Of a stretch of 52,333 nt of DNA, positions 7,820 to 17,208 are shown in pieces (position 1 is the first letter of the stretch; the number at the start of each line of letters is the position of its first letter). The notes beneath the pieces were generated by a model, which did no database searches, had not been told where the DNA came from, and worked only from the letters and a program-made list of their open reading frames with translations. The DNA comes from DTBU01 sp964568845 (GTDB lineage: Archaea; Thermoproteota; CALKCG01; B24), in NCBI GenBank assembly GCA_964568845.1, contig CAZMSC010000010.1, forward strand, positions 1-52,333, in the 5' to 3' direction. The position numbers were made by a program, and so were the translations under genes.

Positions 7820-9718
7820 TTAACCACCCCCCATCCTCTCCGTGATTTTCCCACGGACAATTTCCATTAAAAGTTGCGGATCCGCCCTACCTCTAAGCTT
7901 GTTCATCAGGAAGCCCATTATAGAGTCTACAGCTTTAACACCCATTTTATCTAAGATGTCTGATCTAACTGTTAGAGCTTCGTCAACGATTTTTTCAAGC
8001 TCTTCTCTAGTTAGTAGCCGTATATTTAAAGCCTTTAATGCATCTTTAACGCCCATGTTTACGTTTGAGCAGAGCCACCTTAAAACGTCGGGTACATTTT
8101 CCTTAACCATAAATCCCTTATCAATATACCTGAATACGTCGATTAGAGTTGAATCTGATAAAACACCTACATCAATACCTTCTCTTTCAAGGCTCTTAAG
8201 GGTTTCAGTTAAAGTCGCCGCTATAAACTTAGCTGGAACCTTTACCTCGGATACTATCAACTTGAAGATGTTCAAGTATTCAGAGTCCATAAGTTGTTCA
8301 GCCAACTTTCTGTTCAATCCGTACAACTCCACGAGGTTATTGAGCATCATGCTCGGATGTTCTGGAAGATTACGTTTAACCTTCAGAAGCAAATCTTCAG
8401 TTATCCTTAAAGGTGGGATATCGGTTTCAGGGTACATTCTAGCAGCCCCAGGTCTAGGTCTCATATACCTGGTTGTACCGTCGGGATTTGGCCCTCTGGT
8501 TTCATCTGGAACGCCGTTTAAAGCCTCTAAAGCTCTTTCTAAAACCGCCTTCAAAGCAGCTTCAGCTTTAGAACGCTCATCGGCCACGAGTACTACAGCA
8601 TCCAATTCACCCGCTTCAGTTAAACCTTTAATCTCAGCAACCTCTTCAGCTGTTATACCGTAACCTGGGAGCTCATCCGTATGAAAGATTCCGCCTACAC
8701 CACCCCAGAAACTGGCTCTGGTTGCAAATTCTCCCCCAAACCTTAAACCCGGTTCAAGCTCGCGTGATAGGAGGCCGCCAAATCCTTTAAGTTTAACTCC
8801 TAAAACTTTTCCTCCAGATTTAACAGCACTACGTATGATACGGCTTGACGTATCTTTAAATATCTCTGTAAGGTCTCTAATTGGCTCATTTACGATATCG
8901 GTTGGCTTACAGTTTCTGGCGTTAAGTTCATCTCGAATCGCTAGGAGGTTTTTCTGCCGCATGACCTCGTATTCAACGACCTTCTCAATAAGGTCGAGCT
9001 TTTGAACACCTTTAACCTCTATTAAACCTCCTCCTTCAATAGATATGTTTACGTCTTGTCTTATAGAGCCTAAACCTCTTCTAACGCGGCCAGTAGCTCT
9101 AAGTACACGGCCTATGGAGAAGGCGACGGTTAAAGCTTCTTTAGGAGATTCTATGACAGGAGCTGTTGCAACTTCTATAAGAGGAATTCCAAGCCTATCA
9201 AGCCTATAGTAGATGGCTTCGCCCTCCTGTTTAATGAGCCTAGCAGCATCTTCTTCAACGCATATCGTCTGTATGGGAATACGCTTATTCTCAACGTCTA
9301 TGTGACCTCCAGTCGCTATTAAAGCCGTCCTCTGAAAGCCAGCGGTGTTTGAACCATCTATTACAATTTTACGCATAACGTGTACTTCATCTACTGGAGA
9401 GGCATTAAGCATCATAGCAACTGTCAGAGCTATTTCAACAGCCTCTTCGTTTAGGGGATGTGGAGGCTCTTCATCCATCTCTACAAGGCATGAGGATGCA
9501 TCGTCAATTTCATACACTATGTATCTTCCTTTTTTAAATTCGAAAAGAGCCGCTGGGTCTACTTCACCAAGCTCGCTTTGAGTCGGCCTAAGCCTACGTA
9601 TAAACTTATGCTCAGGCTCTGTAGCGCCTAGAGAAGCTTGACAGCAACAGAAAAGCTTGTATTTTGTAGCCAATTGTTGATGAAGCTCTAAACCAACTTT
9701 CACTCTCAAGCCGACCAC
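7820..9718 (-). CDS. gatE: glutamyl-tRNA(Gln) amidotransferase subunit E
   Basis: 632 residues, full length for GatE. The N-terminus VKVGLELHQQLATKYKLFC and the blocks IDGSNTAGFQRT, RLGIPLIEVATAP, GLGSIRQDVNISI and DETRGPNPDGTTRYMRPRPG are the GatB/GatE signatures; a YqeY-like tail follows. With GatD it converts Glu-tRNA(Gln) to Gln-tRNA(Gln), replacing GlnRS as is normal in Archaea. GTG start at 9718 overlaps the gatD stop by 13 bp, so the two are translationally coupled. Confidence 0.97.
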   Translation of the reverse strand: MVGLRVKVGLELHQQLATKYKLFCCCQASLGATEPEHKFIRRLRPTQSELGEVDPAALFEFKKGRYIVYEIDDASSCLVEMDEEPPHPLNEEAVEIALTVAMMLNASPVDEVHVMRKIVIDGSNTAGFQRTALIATGGHIDVENKRIPIQTICVEEDAARLIKQEGEAIYYRLDRLGIPLIEVATAPVIESPKEALTVAFSIGRVLRATGRVRRGLGSIRQDVNISIEGGGLIEVKGVQKLDLIEKVVEYEVMRQKNLLAIRDELNARNCKPTDIVNEPIRDLTEIFKDTSSRIIRSAVKSGGKVLGVKLKGFGGLLSRELEPGLRFGGEFATRASFWGGVGGIFHTDELPGYGITAEEVAEIKGLTEAGELDAVVLVADERSKAEAALKAVLERALEALNGVPDETRGPNPDGTTRYMRPRPGAARMYPETDIPPLRITEDLLLKVKRNLPEHPSMMLNNLVELYGLNRKLAEQLMDSEYLNIFKLIVSEVKVPAKFIAATLTETLKSLEREGIDVGVLSDSTLIDVFRYIDKGFMVKENVPDVLRWLCSNVNMGVKDALKALNIRLLTREELEKIVDEALTVRSDILDKMGVKAVDSIMGFLMNKLRGRADPQLLMEIVRGKITERMGGG

Positions 9719-11067
9719 CTGTAAGAAGTTCTATGGGAAAACTCACCGGAGATGTTTGTAAGCATGAGTTTTTTAATCTCTTTAATATTGTCCGTTTGAG
9801 CTAAAACCCACATAAGTTTAACTACTGCTGTTTCAGCCAACATATCTTCAAGCGGTGTAACACCGGCCCTCTGAAGATCTCTACCAGTATAGTAGATGTT
9901 CATGTTTACACGCCCCCATATACACTGTGAGGTCATCCCCATGAAGACACCCATATCTCGGGCGCGTTCAATGGCTTTAATACATACCGAGCCTACATGA
10001 CCTAAACCAGTACCTTCAAGTATAATCCCACGATAGCCCATGTCCAAAAGCTTCTCGATAATCTCCGGGTTGAAACCAGGATGGTACTTTACGAGGGCGG
10101 CCTTCTCTTCAAACAATGGTTTAATCTTAAGACTGTTTGATGCATTTCTAGGTTTAAAGAAGCTTGAAATTTGATAATAAGTTTTATTTTTAACCATACC
10201 CAATGGATCCGTATTGACGGATTTAAATGCATCTCTACGACTCGTATGGCACTTTCTAACCCGCGTACCTCTATGAATTAGAATTTCATCGTCTGAGAGG
10301 TTTTTATGCATAGCTACGGCAACTTCTCCAAAGGGTGCGTGAACCGCTGCGATTACAGCACCTATCAGGTTTAAAGCGGCATCACTACTCGGTCTATCGG
10401 AAGACCTTTGAGCCCCTACGAGTATCACCGGAGCTGGAAGACCTTGTAGTGCGAAGCTTAAAGCCGCTGCCGTATAACCCATTGTATCCGTACCGTGAGC
10501 AACTACGACCCCTTGAATACCATTTTCAAACTGTGAAGCTATCTCCTCGGCTATTCTAGTCCAATGTTTAGGAGTCATATCTTCGCTGAATACGTTAAAT
10601 AAAACCTTTGTATCTACATCTGCTATCTCTCCAAGCTCTGGAACCATACTGTAGAGGTCATCTGCGGTGAAAGTTGGTGTAACAGCTCCAGTACGGTAGT
10701 CGACTCTGCTGGCTATTGTTCCACCCGTACCTATTATTGGTATTTTTGGAAGACTTAGAACGGCTTTAGGCGTAGGCTGAGCCTTATACGTGAGTTTACC
10801 CCCTCCACCCAACTTCTCCACAATATCCGTATCATCTATCTTCAGTCCAATGTTGTATCCGTTTTTAAGTTTTAGAACTATGCACTCTGGGTCTCCATAT
10901 TCAAACCTTGGAACCAATATTCCTTCATAAATAACACCATTAGCTCTCTTAATCCTTATTATATCTCCTACCTCAGCGCCTATGGTCATTAAAACCCTTA
11001 ATGCTAAACCTCTATATCCTTCTAAACCATGAGGTAATGGATTGTTAGATATGGATTCCCCTTGCAT
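9706..11067 (-). CDS. gatD: glutamyl-tRNA(Gln) amidotransferase subunit D
   Basis: 453 residues. An N-terminal beta-barrel (about 1-100) precedes an L-asparaginase-like domain with both threonine motifs: GTGGTIAS (113-120) and HGTDTMGYTAA (191-201), plus GAQRSSDRPSSDA. GatD releases ammonia from glutamine and passes it to GatE. ATG at 11067, first gene of the gatD-gatE pair and perhaps of a longer unit that includes the threonine synthase-like gene. Confidence 0.97.
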   Translation of the reverse strand: MQGESISNNPLPHGLEGYRGLALRVLMTIGAEVGDIIRIKRANGVIYEGILVPRFEYGDPECIVLKLKNGYNIGLKIDDTDIVEKLGGGGKLTYKAQPTPKAVLSLPKIPIIGTGGTIASRVDYRTGAVTPTFTADDLYSMVPELGEIADVDTKVLFNVFSEDMTPKHWTRIAEEIASQFENGIQGVVVAHGTDTMGYTAAALSFALQGLPAPVILVGAQRSSDRPSSDAALNLIGAVIAAVHAPFGEVAVAMHKNLSDDEILIHRGTRVRKCHTSRRDAFKSVNTDPLGMVKNKTYYQISSFFKPRNASNSLKIKPLFEEKAALVKYHPGFNPEIIEKLLDMGYRGIILEGTGLGHVGSVCIKAIERARDMGVFMGMTSQCIWGRVNMNIYYTGRDLQRAGVTPLEDMLAETAVVKLMWVLAQTDNIKEIKKLMLTNISGEFSHRTSYRWSA

Positions 11068-11667
11068 TTAACTTCCTACTTTATCTTAAATCCAATGGTG
11101 ATAATAAGTTTTCGTTTAAACCTTTTCGATCCATCTGGAAGAATTAATATCCCAGGTAAGTCGCCGATAGCTCACTTTTCCGCTGAAACTTTACGTCAGA
11201 AGTCGTAAGAAGTAAGACTATGTATTCTCGTCAAAATTGGGTATAAAACATCTATTGTAAATACTTCAACGCCTACCACATCTTGAGCTGATAGGATGAG
11301 ACCATGAAGGCTCTAAATACGAACCGTTAACATTCTTATCTTCTTTGAATTTAGAACCACACCACTTCTGATGCCTAGACCGCACATAAGTAGCGTGCTT
11401 AAAACTTTAACAATTCGAGGAAAAATTTTAAACTTAATGATGATTTATTCCAGCCTTAAGTTCGGCGAAATTTTATATTATAGAACGGTAGATTTTCCCC
11501 TAGGAAGCGAAGATAAACACTGAACTTTAAGTTTCAACCTTAAACTGATGGATTTGTAGGCTTTAAAAAATGCATTTACATATAGAAGAACTGGAACGGT
11601 TGATTTTCCAGTTTTAAGATAGACATCTTTATTTCTGTTGAGACTATCTATACATATTAGAGTGAGA
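11068..11667. other. 600-bp divergent intergenic region between gatD and gins23
   Basis: No convincing gene or RNA seen. The region is AT-rich and carries the promoters of two divergent operons. One direct repeat is visible: GAACGGTAGATTTTCC at 11483-11498 and GAACGGTTGATTTTCC at 11594-11609 (one mismatch), too little to call an origin or operator. The open frame on the minus strand across 11478-11777 runs into gins23 and has no family features. Confidence 0.4.
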
Positions 11668-12240
11668 ATGAGTTTAAAGGACGTTTTAGAAGAGTTGGAG
11701 TTTGAATTTCTCAACAAGGATGTAAAGGTTAGAATTTTAAAAAGCCTAGAAGACGTTACAGTCTTAGGAGATACCATAAAACCTTATGAGCCTGATTCTG
11801 AAGTTAAACTAAAACGTTGGATAGCTCTTAAGCTCGTTGAGAATGGAGCCGCTGTATTTAAACAAGGTGAAGAATTGACGGGTGAAGAGCTCACCAATAT
11901 ACACTGGAGGGAGGGGCTTCAACCTAGTACACGTCTAAGCGAGATTCAGGGAGATTTCTACCAGAAGCTTAGACTATACCTTAGAAAGGTCAAATATGAG
12001 GCTGAATCTCACGGTAACATTCAACTCTTGGAGAAATCTAAAAGACTTGCGAGAGATATCGTAGATGGCAGAACAAGGAAGATTGTTAATATGGCGATGA
12101 GTTTAAGTGTTCCACAGGAACTTCTTCAACTTCTAACCGCTGAGGAGAGGGCTTTATATGATGAAATTAAGCGGATCATAGAGTTCTGGCGTAGCTATAT
12201 CTTAGACCCCTCAAAGGAGGTGGGTGTTGCTGGAGGTTAG
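11668..12240 (+). CDS. gins23: GINS complex subunit, Gins23 type
   Basis: 190 residues from the ATG at 11668; a TTG ten codons upstream (11638) is in frame but the ATG has GAGTGAG just before it. The small beta domain comes first (VKVRILKSLEDV ... KLKRWIALKLVENG), then the helical A domain (FYQKLRLYLRKV, TRKIVNMAMS, LTAEERALYDEIKRII). B-then-A order is the Psf2/Psf3 arrangement, that is archaeal Gins23. GINS joins MCM and a Cdc45/RecJ-like protein as the replicative helicase. The 3' end overlaps mcm by about 14-17 bp, the same gene pair known in Sulfolobus. Confidence 0.85.
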   Translation: MSLKDVLEELEFEFLNKDVKVRILKSLEDVTVLGDTIKPYEPDSEVKLKRWIALKLVENGAAVFKQGEELTGEELTNIHWREGLQPSTRLSEIQGDFYQKLRLYLRKVKYEAESHGNIQLLEKSKRLARDIVDGRTRKIVNMAMSLSVPQELLQLLTAEERALYDEIKRIIEFWRSYILDPSKEVGVAGG

Positions 12241-14251
12241 CGTCGAAGAAAGACTTCAAGAAGTGCTTTCAAGTGAGAAATACAGGGTTAGACTTAATCA
12301 AATGTCCGTTTCAGGCAGTAGATCGTTAGCTGTAGATTTTACAGACATCATAACCTACGATTCCGAACTCGCAAAGAAACTCGTTATGAACCCTGACGAT
12401 TACTTACCAGCTTTGGAGAAGGCGGCTTTAGAACAGTTGAAGAGAGAGGACCCTCAATATGCGGAGGAAATAGAAGGGGTCAGAGTTAGACTTCAGAAAC
12501 TCCCCGAAGACCTTACAGTCTCCCTTAGAAGGCTTGGAGCAAAAAATATAAATAAACTTGTTAGAGTTGAGGGTATAGTTGTTAGAGCTAGCCCTGTGAG
12601 ACCTCTCGTCGTGAAGGCGGCTTTTAAATGCAAAAGTTGCGAACACATACAGTATATATTTCAAACCAGTATGGTTATGAAAATGCCCGGTGTCTGTGAG
12701 TCGTGTAAGAGAAGGGGGCCATTTGAATTTCTCCAGTCAGAATCGTCATTCATAGACTATCAGGAGCTGAGAGTCCAGGAAAAGCCCGAAGACTTGCCAC
12801 CTGGACAACTACCAAGATGGATAGATATACGGGTATACGAAGAACTTGTGGACACTGCTAGACCCGGTGATACGGTCATTATAACGGGGGTTGTCAGAGC
12901 TGTTCAGGATTTTCTTCCAACAGTTGGAAGAATGAGGGTTTTTAATATAACTCTTGAGGTCAATAATCTTGAAATTTACGGCAAAGACCCTGAAACCGTT
13001 GAAATATCTCCTGAAGAGGAGAGGCTTATACTTGAGCTCGCTAAACAGAAGGACATACATGAGAAGATTAAGCAGTCCATAGCTCCGTCTATTTACGGCT
13101 ACGATGAAATTAAAGAAGCCATAATGTATCTTTTATTCGGAGGCGTTACAAAAACTTTACAAGACGGTATGAGGATCAGAGGCGATATAAACATACTTCT
13201 AGTAGGAGACCCAGGCACGGGTAAAAGCCAGATTTTACGGTATGTACAGAGGATAGCCCCCAGAGGACTTTATACACATGGTAGAGGAACAACAGCCGCG
13301 GGCTTAACAGCCGCTGTGCTCAAAGAAAGAAGTGGAGGAATGATTTTAGAAGCAGGGGCGCTTGTTTTAGCAGACCGGGGGGTCTGCACCATAGATGAGA
13401 TAGATAAGATGAGGAACGAGGACCGTGTGGCCATGCATGAAGCTATGGAGCAACAGTCAATATCCGTAGCGAAGGGAGGTATAGTAGCTACTTTAAACGC
13501 TAGGACGTCGATGCTAGCAGCGGCAAACCCCGCTCTCGGACGCTACGACCCGAATAGGACTGTAGCTGAAAATATAAATCTACCGATTACCCTCCTCTCA
13601 AGATTCGACCTCATATTCATTTTGAAAGATCAGCCCAGTAGAGAATATGATAGCAGGCTGACAGAACATATACTTAAACTTCATAGTGAAGGGGGGGAGG
13701 CTGTTAAAACACCCATAGATCCAAACTTCCTCAGAAAGTACATAAGCTATAGTAAACGTATTAAACCTAGAATTACTCAAGAAGCCATGGAGGTTATAAG
13801 AGACTTCTACCTTAAGATGCGTGGTGCTAGTGAGTTTGCCGAGTCGCCGATAGCTATAACAGCTAGACAGCTTGAATCAATCGTTAGACTTGCCGAAGCT
13901 AGAGCTAGGGTAGCTCTAAGAGAGGAGGTTACGGCGGATGATGCTAAAAGAGCTGTATTACTTATGAGTAAAAGCCTTGAACAGGTAGGTATGGATATTT
14001 CAACCGGGAAGATAGATATAGATATAATCATGACGGGTAAACCTAAGAGTTTAAGGGATAAGCTTCAAGCGGTCATAGGCGTCATCGTAAATCTATCTAA
14101 GCAGACAGGTATGGCTGAGGAGGAGGCTGTTTACAAAGTTTTAGAGGAGGAATATGGTATAAACCGAGGCGAAGCGGCAAACCTCGTACAGCAGCTCCGT
14201 AAAGATGGAACTATATACGCTCCAAAAGACGGCTTTCTGAAGAAGACGTAA
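12224..14251 (+). CDS. mcm: replicative DNA helicase MCM
   Basis: 675 residues. Order: N-terminal oligomerisation domain, zinc finger (CKSC...CESC, from about residue 138), OB fold, AAA+ core with Walker A GDPGTGKS (about 327), Walker B TIDEID (about 390), sensor AAANPALGRYD and arginine finger SRFDLIF (about 459), then a C-terminal winged helix. The start is ambiguous: GGAGGT at 12216-12221 favours the TTG at 12227 over GTG at 12224. It overlaps gins23 and is followed 17 bp later by hel308, forming a replication/repair operon. Confidence 0.97.
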   Translation: MLLEVSVEERLQEVLSSEKYRVRLNQMSVSGSRSLAVDFTDIITYDSELAKKLVMNPDDYLPALEKAALEQLKREDPQYAEEIEGVRVRLQKLPEDLTVSLRRLGAKNINKLVRVEGIVVRASPVRPLVVKAAFKCKSCEHIQYIFQTSMVMKMPGVCESCKRRGPFEFLQSESSFIDYQELRVQEKPEDLPPGQLPRWIDIRVYEELVDTARPGDTVIITGVVRAVQDFLPTVGRMRVFNITLEVNNLEIYGKDPETVEISPEEERLILELAKQKDIHEKIKQSIAPSIYGYDEIKEAIMYLLFGGVTKTLQDGMRIRGDINILLVGDPGTGKSQILRYVQRIAPRGLYTHGRGTTAAGLTAAVLKERSGGMILEAGALVLADRGVCTIDEIDKMRNEDRVAMHEAMEQQSISVAKGGIVATLNARTSMLAAANPALGRYDPNRTVAENINLPITLLSRFDLIFILKDQPSREYDSRLTEHILKLHSEGGEAVKTPIDPNFLRKYISYSKRIKPRITQEAMEVIRDFYLKMRGASEFAESPIAITARQLESIVRLAEARARVALREEVTADDAKRAVLLMSKSLEQVGMDISTGKIDIDIIMTGKPKSLRDKLQAVIGVIVNLSKQTGMAEEEAVYKVLEEEYGINRGEAANLVQQLRKDGTIYAPKDGFLKKT

Positions 14252-14268
14252 CCTAGTTTGAGATCTCT

Positions 14269-16500
14269 ATGAAGATATATGAACTGCCGGTACATGAATC
14301 CATTAAGAAGGTTTTTCTAGAAGAGGGTATCTGCGAGTTATATCCTCCGCAGGAAGAAGCCTTCAAGAAGACAAAGGTTTTAAACGGTGGAAACCTTTTG
14401 ATGGCTAGCCCCACTGCTAGCGGTAAGACACTCATCGCAGAAGTATGTGCTCTTAAACACATAATTGAGCTGAACGGTAAGGTTCTATACACAACACCTC
14501 TAAAAGCCTTAGCATCGGAAAAATACGAGAGGTTTAAACAGTATGAGAAGCTTGTAAAATCCAACGGGGATAAAGTTCGAGTCGCCGTGTCAACTGGAGA
14601 TTACGATAGTAGCGATCCATGGCTTAGCAAATACGACCTCATAGTTACGACATATGAGAAATTCGACAGCCTTCTACGGCATGGAGCGTCATGGGTGAAA
14701 GAACTCAGCCTTCTGGTTGTTGATGAAATCCACTATCTTGGACAAGGAGATAGAGGGCCGACTTTAGAAGTGGTTTTAACGAGGTTTAGAAGATTCAATC
14801 ATAAAGGACAGATATTGGCATTGAGTGCAACTGTTAGAAACGTTGAGGAGATAGCTGAGTGGCTTAATGCAGAATACATTACCACAGACTGGAGGCCAGT
14901 AAAGTTAAAGGAGGGCGTATATGTGGATGGGAGGGTCATGTTCAACGATGGAACAGCTCTGGAAATAGAGGAACGTGGCAGTCCAATCGAAAGTATAACT
15001 TATGATACTATTAGAGGTGGTGGGCAGATACTAATATTCACAGATACTAGGAGAAATGCTGTTGTACTCGCTAAAAAGCTCACAAAAACCGTTAAACCAC
15101 TTTTAGATGAGCGGACTAAAAGAAGCCTGAGGAGAATAGTCAAAAGCATATTAAGCAATGAGGCTGTGACGAGCCTCGACGAGTCTCTAGCTAGTTTCAT
15201 CGAAAACGGTGTAGCATTCCATCATGCTGGTTTGATTCATGACCGTAGGGCTGTAATTGAAGAAGCCTTTAGAAAAGGATACATCAAAGCTTTAACAGCC
15301 ACTCCTACACTCGCAGCGGGAGTCAATCTACCAGCTAGACGGGTTACTTTAACCAGCTATGAGAGGTATGAGCCTGGATATGGAAGATATCCGATAAGTG
15401 TTATGGAGTATAAGCAAATGGTTGGAAGAGCCGGTAGACCCAACTATGACCCAATAGGTGAGTCGATATTGATAGCTAGGAATGATGAAGAGGCGGATTT
15501 CATAATGGAACACTACATATATGCCAGACCGGAACGCATATGGTCGAATCTGGGAGCCGAGCCATATCTTAGATCTCACGTATTATCCGTTATCGCTACG
15601 GATGCTACGCATAGTGAAAGGAAAGTCTTAGAATTTTTCTCTAAAACTCTCTATGCGCATCAGATGAGCATGGAGCCAATAGTTAAACCAATAAGTGAAG
15701 CCCTGAGAAGCCTTGAAGAGTACGGGTTTATAAAAACCATAAGAGATAGAATTGAAGTTACTTCTCTAGGTAGGAGAGTATCAGAACTCTATATAGACCC
15801 TCTATCGGCTGCGATAATGGTGGATGGGTTTGAAAACAGAAAGCCGGATGAAATAACAGACTTCGCACTCTTACATCTTATAGCGCATACCCCCGATATT
15901 ACGCCGAAACTTTACCCAAGACGGGGAGAGAGCGAAAGACTTACAGCGGCATTGGAACTTCATAAAGACGAGCTTCTAATAGACGCATCAGATGCATACG
16001 CAGATGCCGTTGAATTTGAAGTATTACTGGGGGAAATTAAAACGGCCCTCGTCCTATATGATTGGATAAATGAGCAGCCTGAAAACGTAGTACTTGAAAA
16101 GTATGACGTAGAACCGGGTGATCTCTATAGAATCGTTTCGACTACAGAATGGCTCCTCTACGCAGCACAAGAGCTTTCAAAACTTATGACCCTTGAAAGA
16201 TTATCTTCAAAGATACGTGCTTTAAGGGAGAGGGTTAAATTCGGTGTTAGAGACGAGCTCCTACCATTAGTATCTCTTGAAGGTATTGGAAGGGTTAGAG
16301 CTAGAGCTCTCTACAATTCAGGGTATAGAACTCTAGAGGATCTTAAGAGGGCTTCTATAGAAGAGCTTATGCGTATTCCAACAATAGGGGGGAGGGTTTC
16401 TAAGAAGATTAAAGAACAGGTTGGAGGGCTAGTGTCAGAAAGGTCTTTAAAAGTTGCTGAAGAAGCTGGTTCTCAGAAGATGCTCACTGACTACTCTTAA
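14269..16500 (+). CDS. hel308: Hel308 (Hjm) superfamily 2 DNA helicase
   Basis: 743 residues. Q-motif region ELYPPQEEA, Walker A SPTASGKT (about 45-52), motif Ic TTPLKAL, DEIH box (about 150), motif III ALSATV, motif IV HHAGL, motif VI MVGRAGRPNYD (about 382-392), and a C-terminal helix-hairpin-helix (GIGRVRARALYNSGY, from about 670) and IPTIGGRVSKKI. Hel308 unwinds forked and D-loop DNA in replication restart. ATG at 14269, 17 bp after mcm. The last 17 bp overlap the convergent S17e gene. Confidence 0.95.
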   Translation: MKIYELPVHESIKKVFLEEGICELYPPQEEAFKKTKVLNGGNLLMASPTASGKTLIAEVCALKHIIELNGKVLYTTPLKALASEKYERFKQYEKLVKSNGDKVRVAVSTGDYDSSDPWLSKYDLIVTTYEKFDSLLRHGASWVKELSLLVVDEIHYLGQGDRGPTLEVVLTRFRRFNHKGQILALSATVRNVEEIAEWLNAEYITTDWRPVKLKEGVYVDGRVMFNDGTALEIEERGSPIESITYDTIRGGGQILIFTDTRRNAVVLAKKLTKTVKPLLDERTKRSLRRIVKSILSNEAVTSLDESLASFIENGVAFHHAGLIHDRRAVIEEAFRKGYIKALTATPTLAAGVNLPARRVTLTSYERYEPGYGRYPISVMEYKQMVGRAGRPNYDPIGESILIARNDEEADFIMEHYIYARPERIWSNLGAEPYLRSHVLSVIATDATHSERKVLEFFSKTLYAHQMSMEPIVKPISEALRSLEEYGFIKTIRDRIEVTSLGRRVSELYIDPLSAAIMVDGFENRKPDEITDFALLHLIAHTPDITPKLYPRRGESERLTAALELHKDELLIDASDAYADAVEFEVLLGEIKTALVLYDWINEQPENVVLEKYDVEPGDLYRIVSTTEWLLYAAQELSKLMTLERLSSKIRALRERVKFGVRDELLPLVSLEGIGRVRARALYNSGYRTLEDLKRASIEELMRIPTIGGRVSKKIKEQVGGLVSERSLKVAEEAGSQKMLTDYS

Positions 16501-16699
16501 CGCTAGAAGTCTTAGTCTGTATTCTGACAAGGTTTGTGATGTATCCTGCCAATAGATTTCTGAGTTTTTTAGAGGAGACATTTACGAGTTCTTCCACAAG
16601 CTTCTTGTTTGTCTCGTAGTCAGCGGTAAATTTCCCACTGTAGTTTTCTAAGAGCATTTTAGCCACTCTCTTTATATTAGCGTGTCTGACCTTGCCCAT
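16484..16699 (-). CDS. rps17e: 30S ribosomal protein S17e
   Basis: 71 residues from the ATG at 16699: MGKVRHANIKRVAK, ENYSGKFTADYETNKKLVEEL, SSKKLRNLLAGYITNLV, the eukaryotic/archaeal S17e signature and usual archaeal length. The frame is open 23 codons further upstream, but MGKVR is the conserved N-terminus. An AT-rich element around 16730-16742 (AAAATATTTTAAG on the minus strand) fits a TATA box giving a very short leader. Tail-to-tail with hel308, overlapping by 17 bp. Confidence 0.93.
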   Translation of the reverse strand: MGKVRHANIKRVAKMLLENYSGKFTADYETNKKLVEELVNVSSKKLRNLLAGYITNLVRIQTKTSSVKSSQ

Positions 16700-16847
16700 A
16701 TGATGGGCAAAGTATAGATTAGAAGCTCTTAAAATATTTTTCTCCACCTTCCAAAAAAAAAGTAGCATATTAATCTTGATGTTTTAGAGTTTAAAAGCCA
16801 AAAAAAGTTAAATAGTAACGTGTTATTTAAAAATATGGGTGATCTAA

Positions 16848-17069
16848 ACGACTAATTCCGATTTACAACTCGCTCCTATGCACCGTTTACTTAAGAAAGC
16901 TGGTGCTGAAAGGGTTAGTGAAACAGCGGCTGAAGAACTTAGAAGAACATTAGAAGAAGTTGCATTGAAAATCGGTAGAGAGGCATGTATTTTAGCCGGA
17001 CATGCCGGACGTAAAACCGTGAGAGCTGAAGACATCAGATTGGCCACTAAGAGGGTGGTAACAGGGTAG
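16848..17069 (+). CDS. archaeal histone, probable ACG start
   Basis: Single histone fold. From the first ordinary start, ATG at 16878, the protein is MHRLLKKAGAERVSE...HAGRKTVRAEDIRLA, 63 residues. This lacks the start of helix 1: archaeal histones read ELPIAPIGRIIK where this locus reads DLQLAPMHRLLK in the same frame upstream of that ATG. Going back, the only codons before an in-frame stop (16845-16847) are ACG ACT AAT TCC GAT, so the likely start is ACG at 16848, giving 73 residues, the usual length. A perfect archaeal SD, GGTGATC, lies at 16838-16844. Alternatives: a 1-nt indel joining ATG 16835 (MGDLND), or true initiation at 16878. Confidence 0.8.
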   Translation, partial: TTNSDLQLAPMHRLLKKAGAERVSETAAEELRRTLEEVALKIGREACILAGHAGRKTVRAEDIRLATKRVVTG

Positions 17070-17208
17070 AGAGAATATGCAGGCCTACCCCTGAGGGTTT
17101 TTATTTAAAGGAAGGTTTAGATGCCTTCTAATAGAGAAAAGTTTTTGAGCTACTTTTTCTATTTGAAAAAACGCCTAAAAAATTCGTCTTTCAAGAGGTG
17201 ATGACATT

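Noticed and set aside
7842..8663. Long open frame on + inside gatE
   Set aside because: It is antisense to a full-length, well-conserved GatE and has low-complexity Ser/Leu/Ile composition typical of a shadow frame.
11430..11460. C box-like ATGATGA upstream of gins23
   Set aside because: No CTGA box lies at a suitable distance downstream, so a guide RNA is not supported.
11483..11609. 16-nt direct repeat as a replication origin element
   Set aside because: Only two copies, no ORB-like sequence, no cdc6/orc1 gene and no duplex-unwinding pattern beyond general AT richness.
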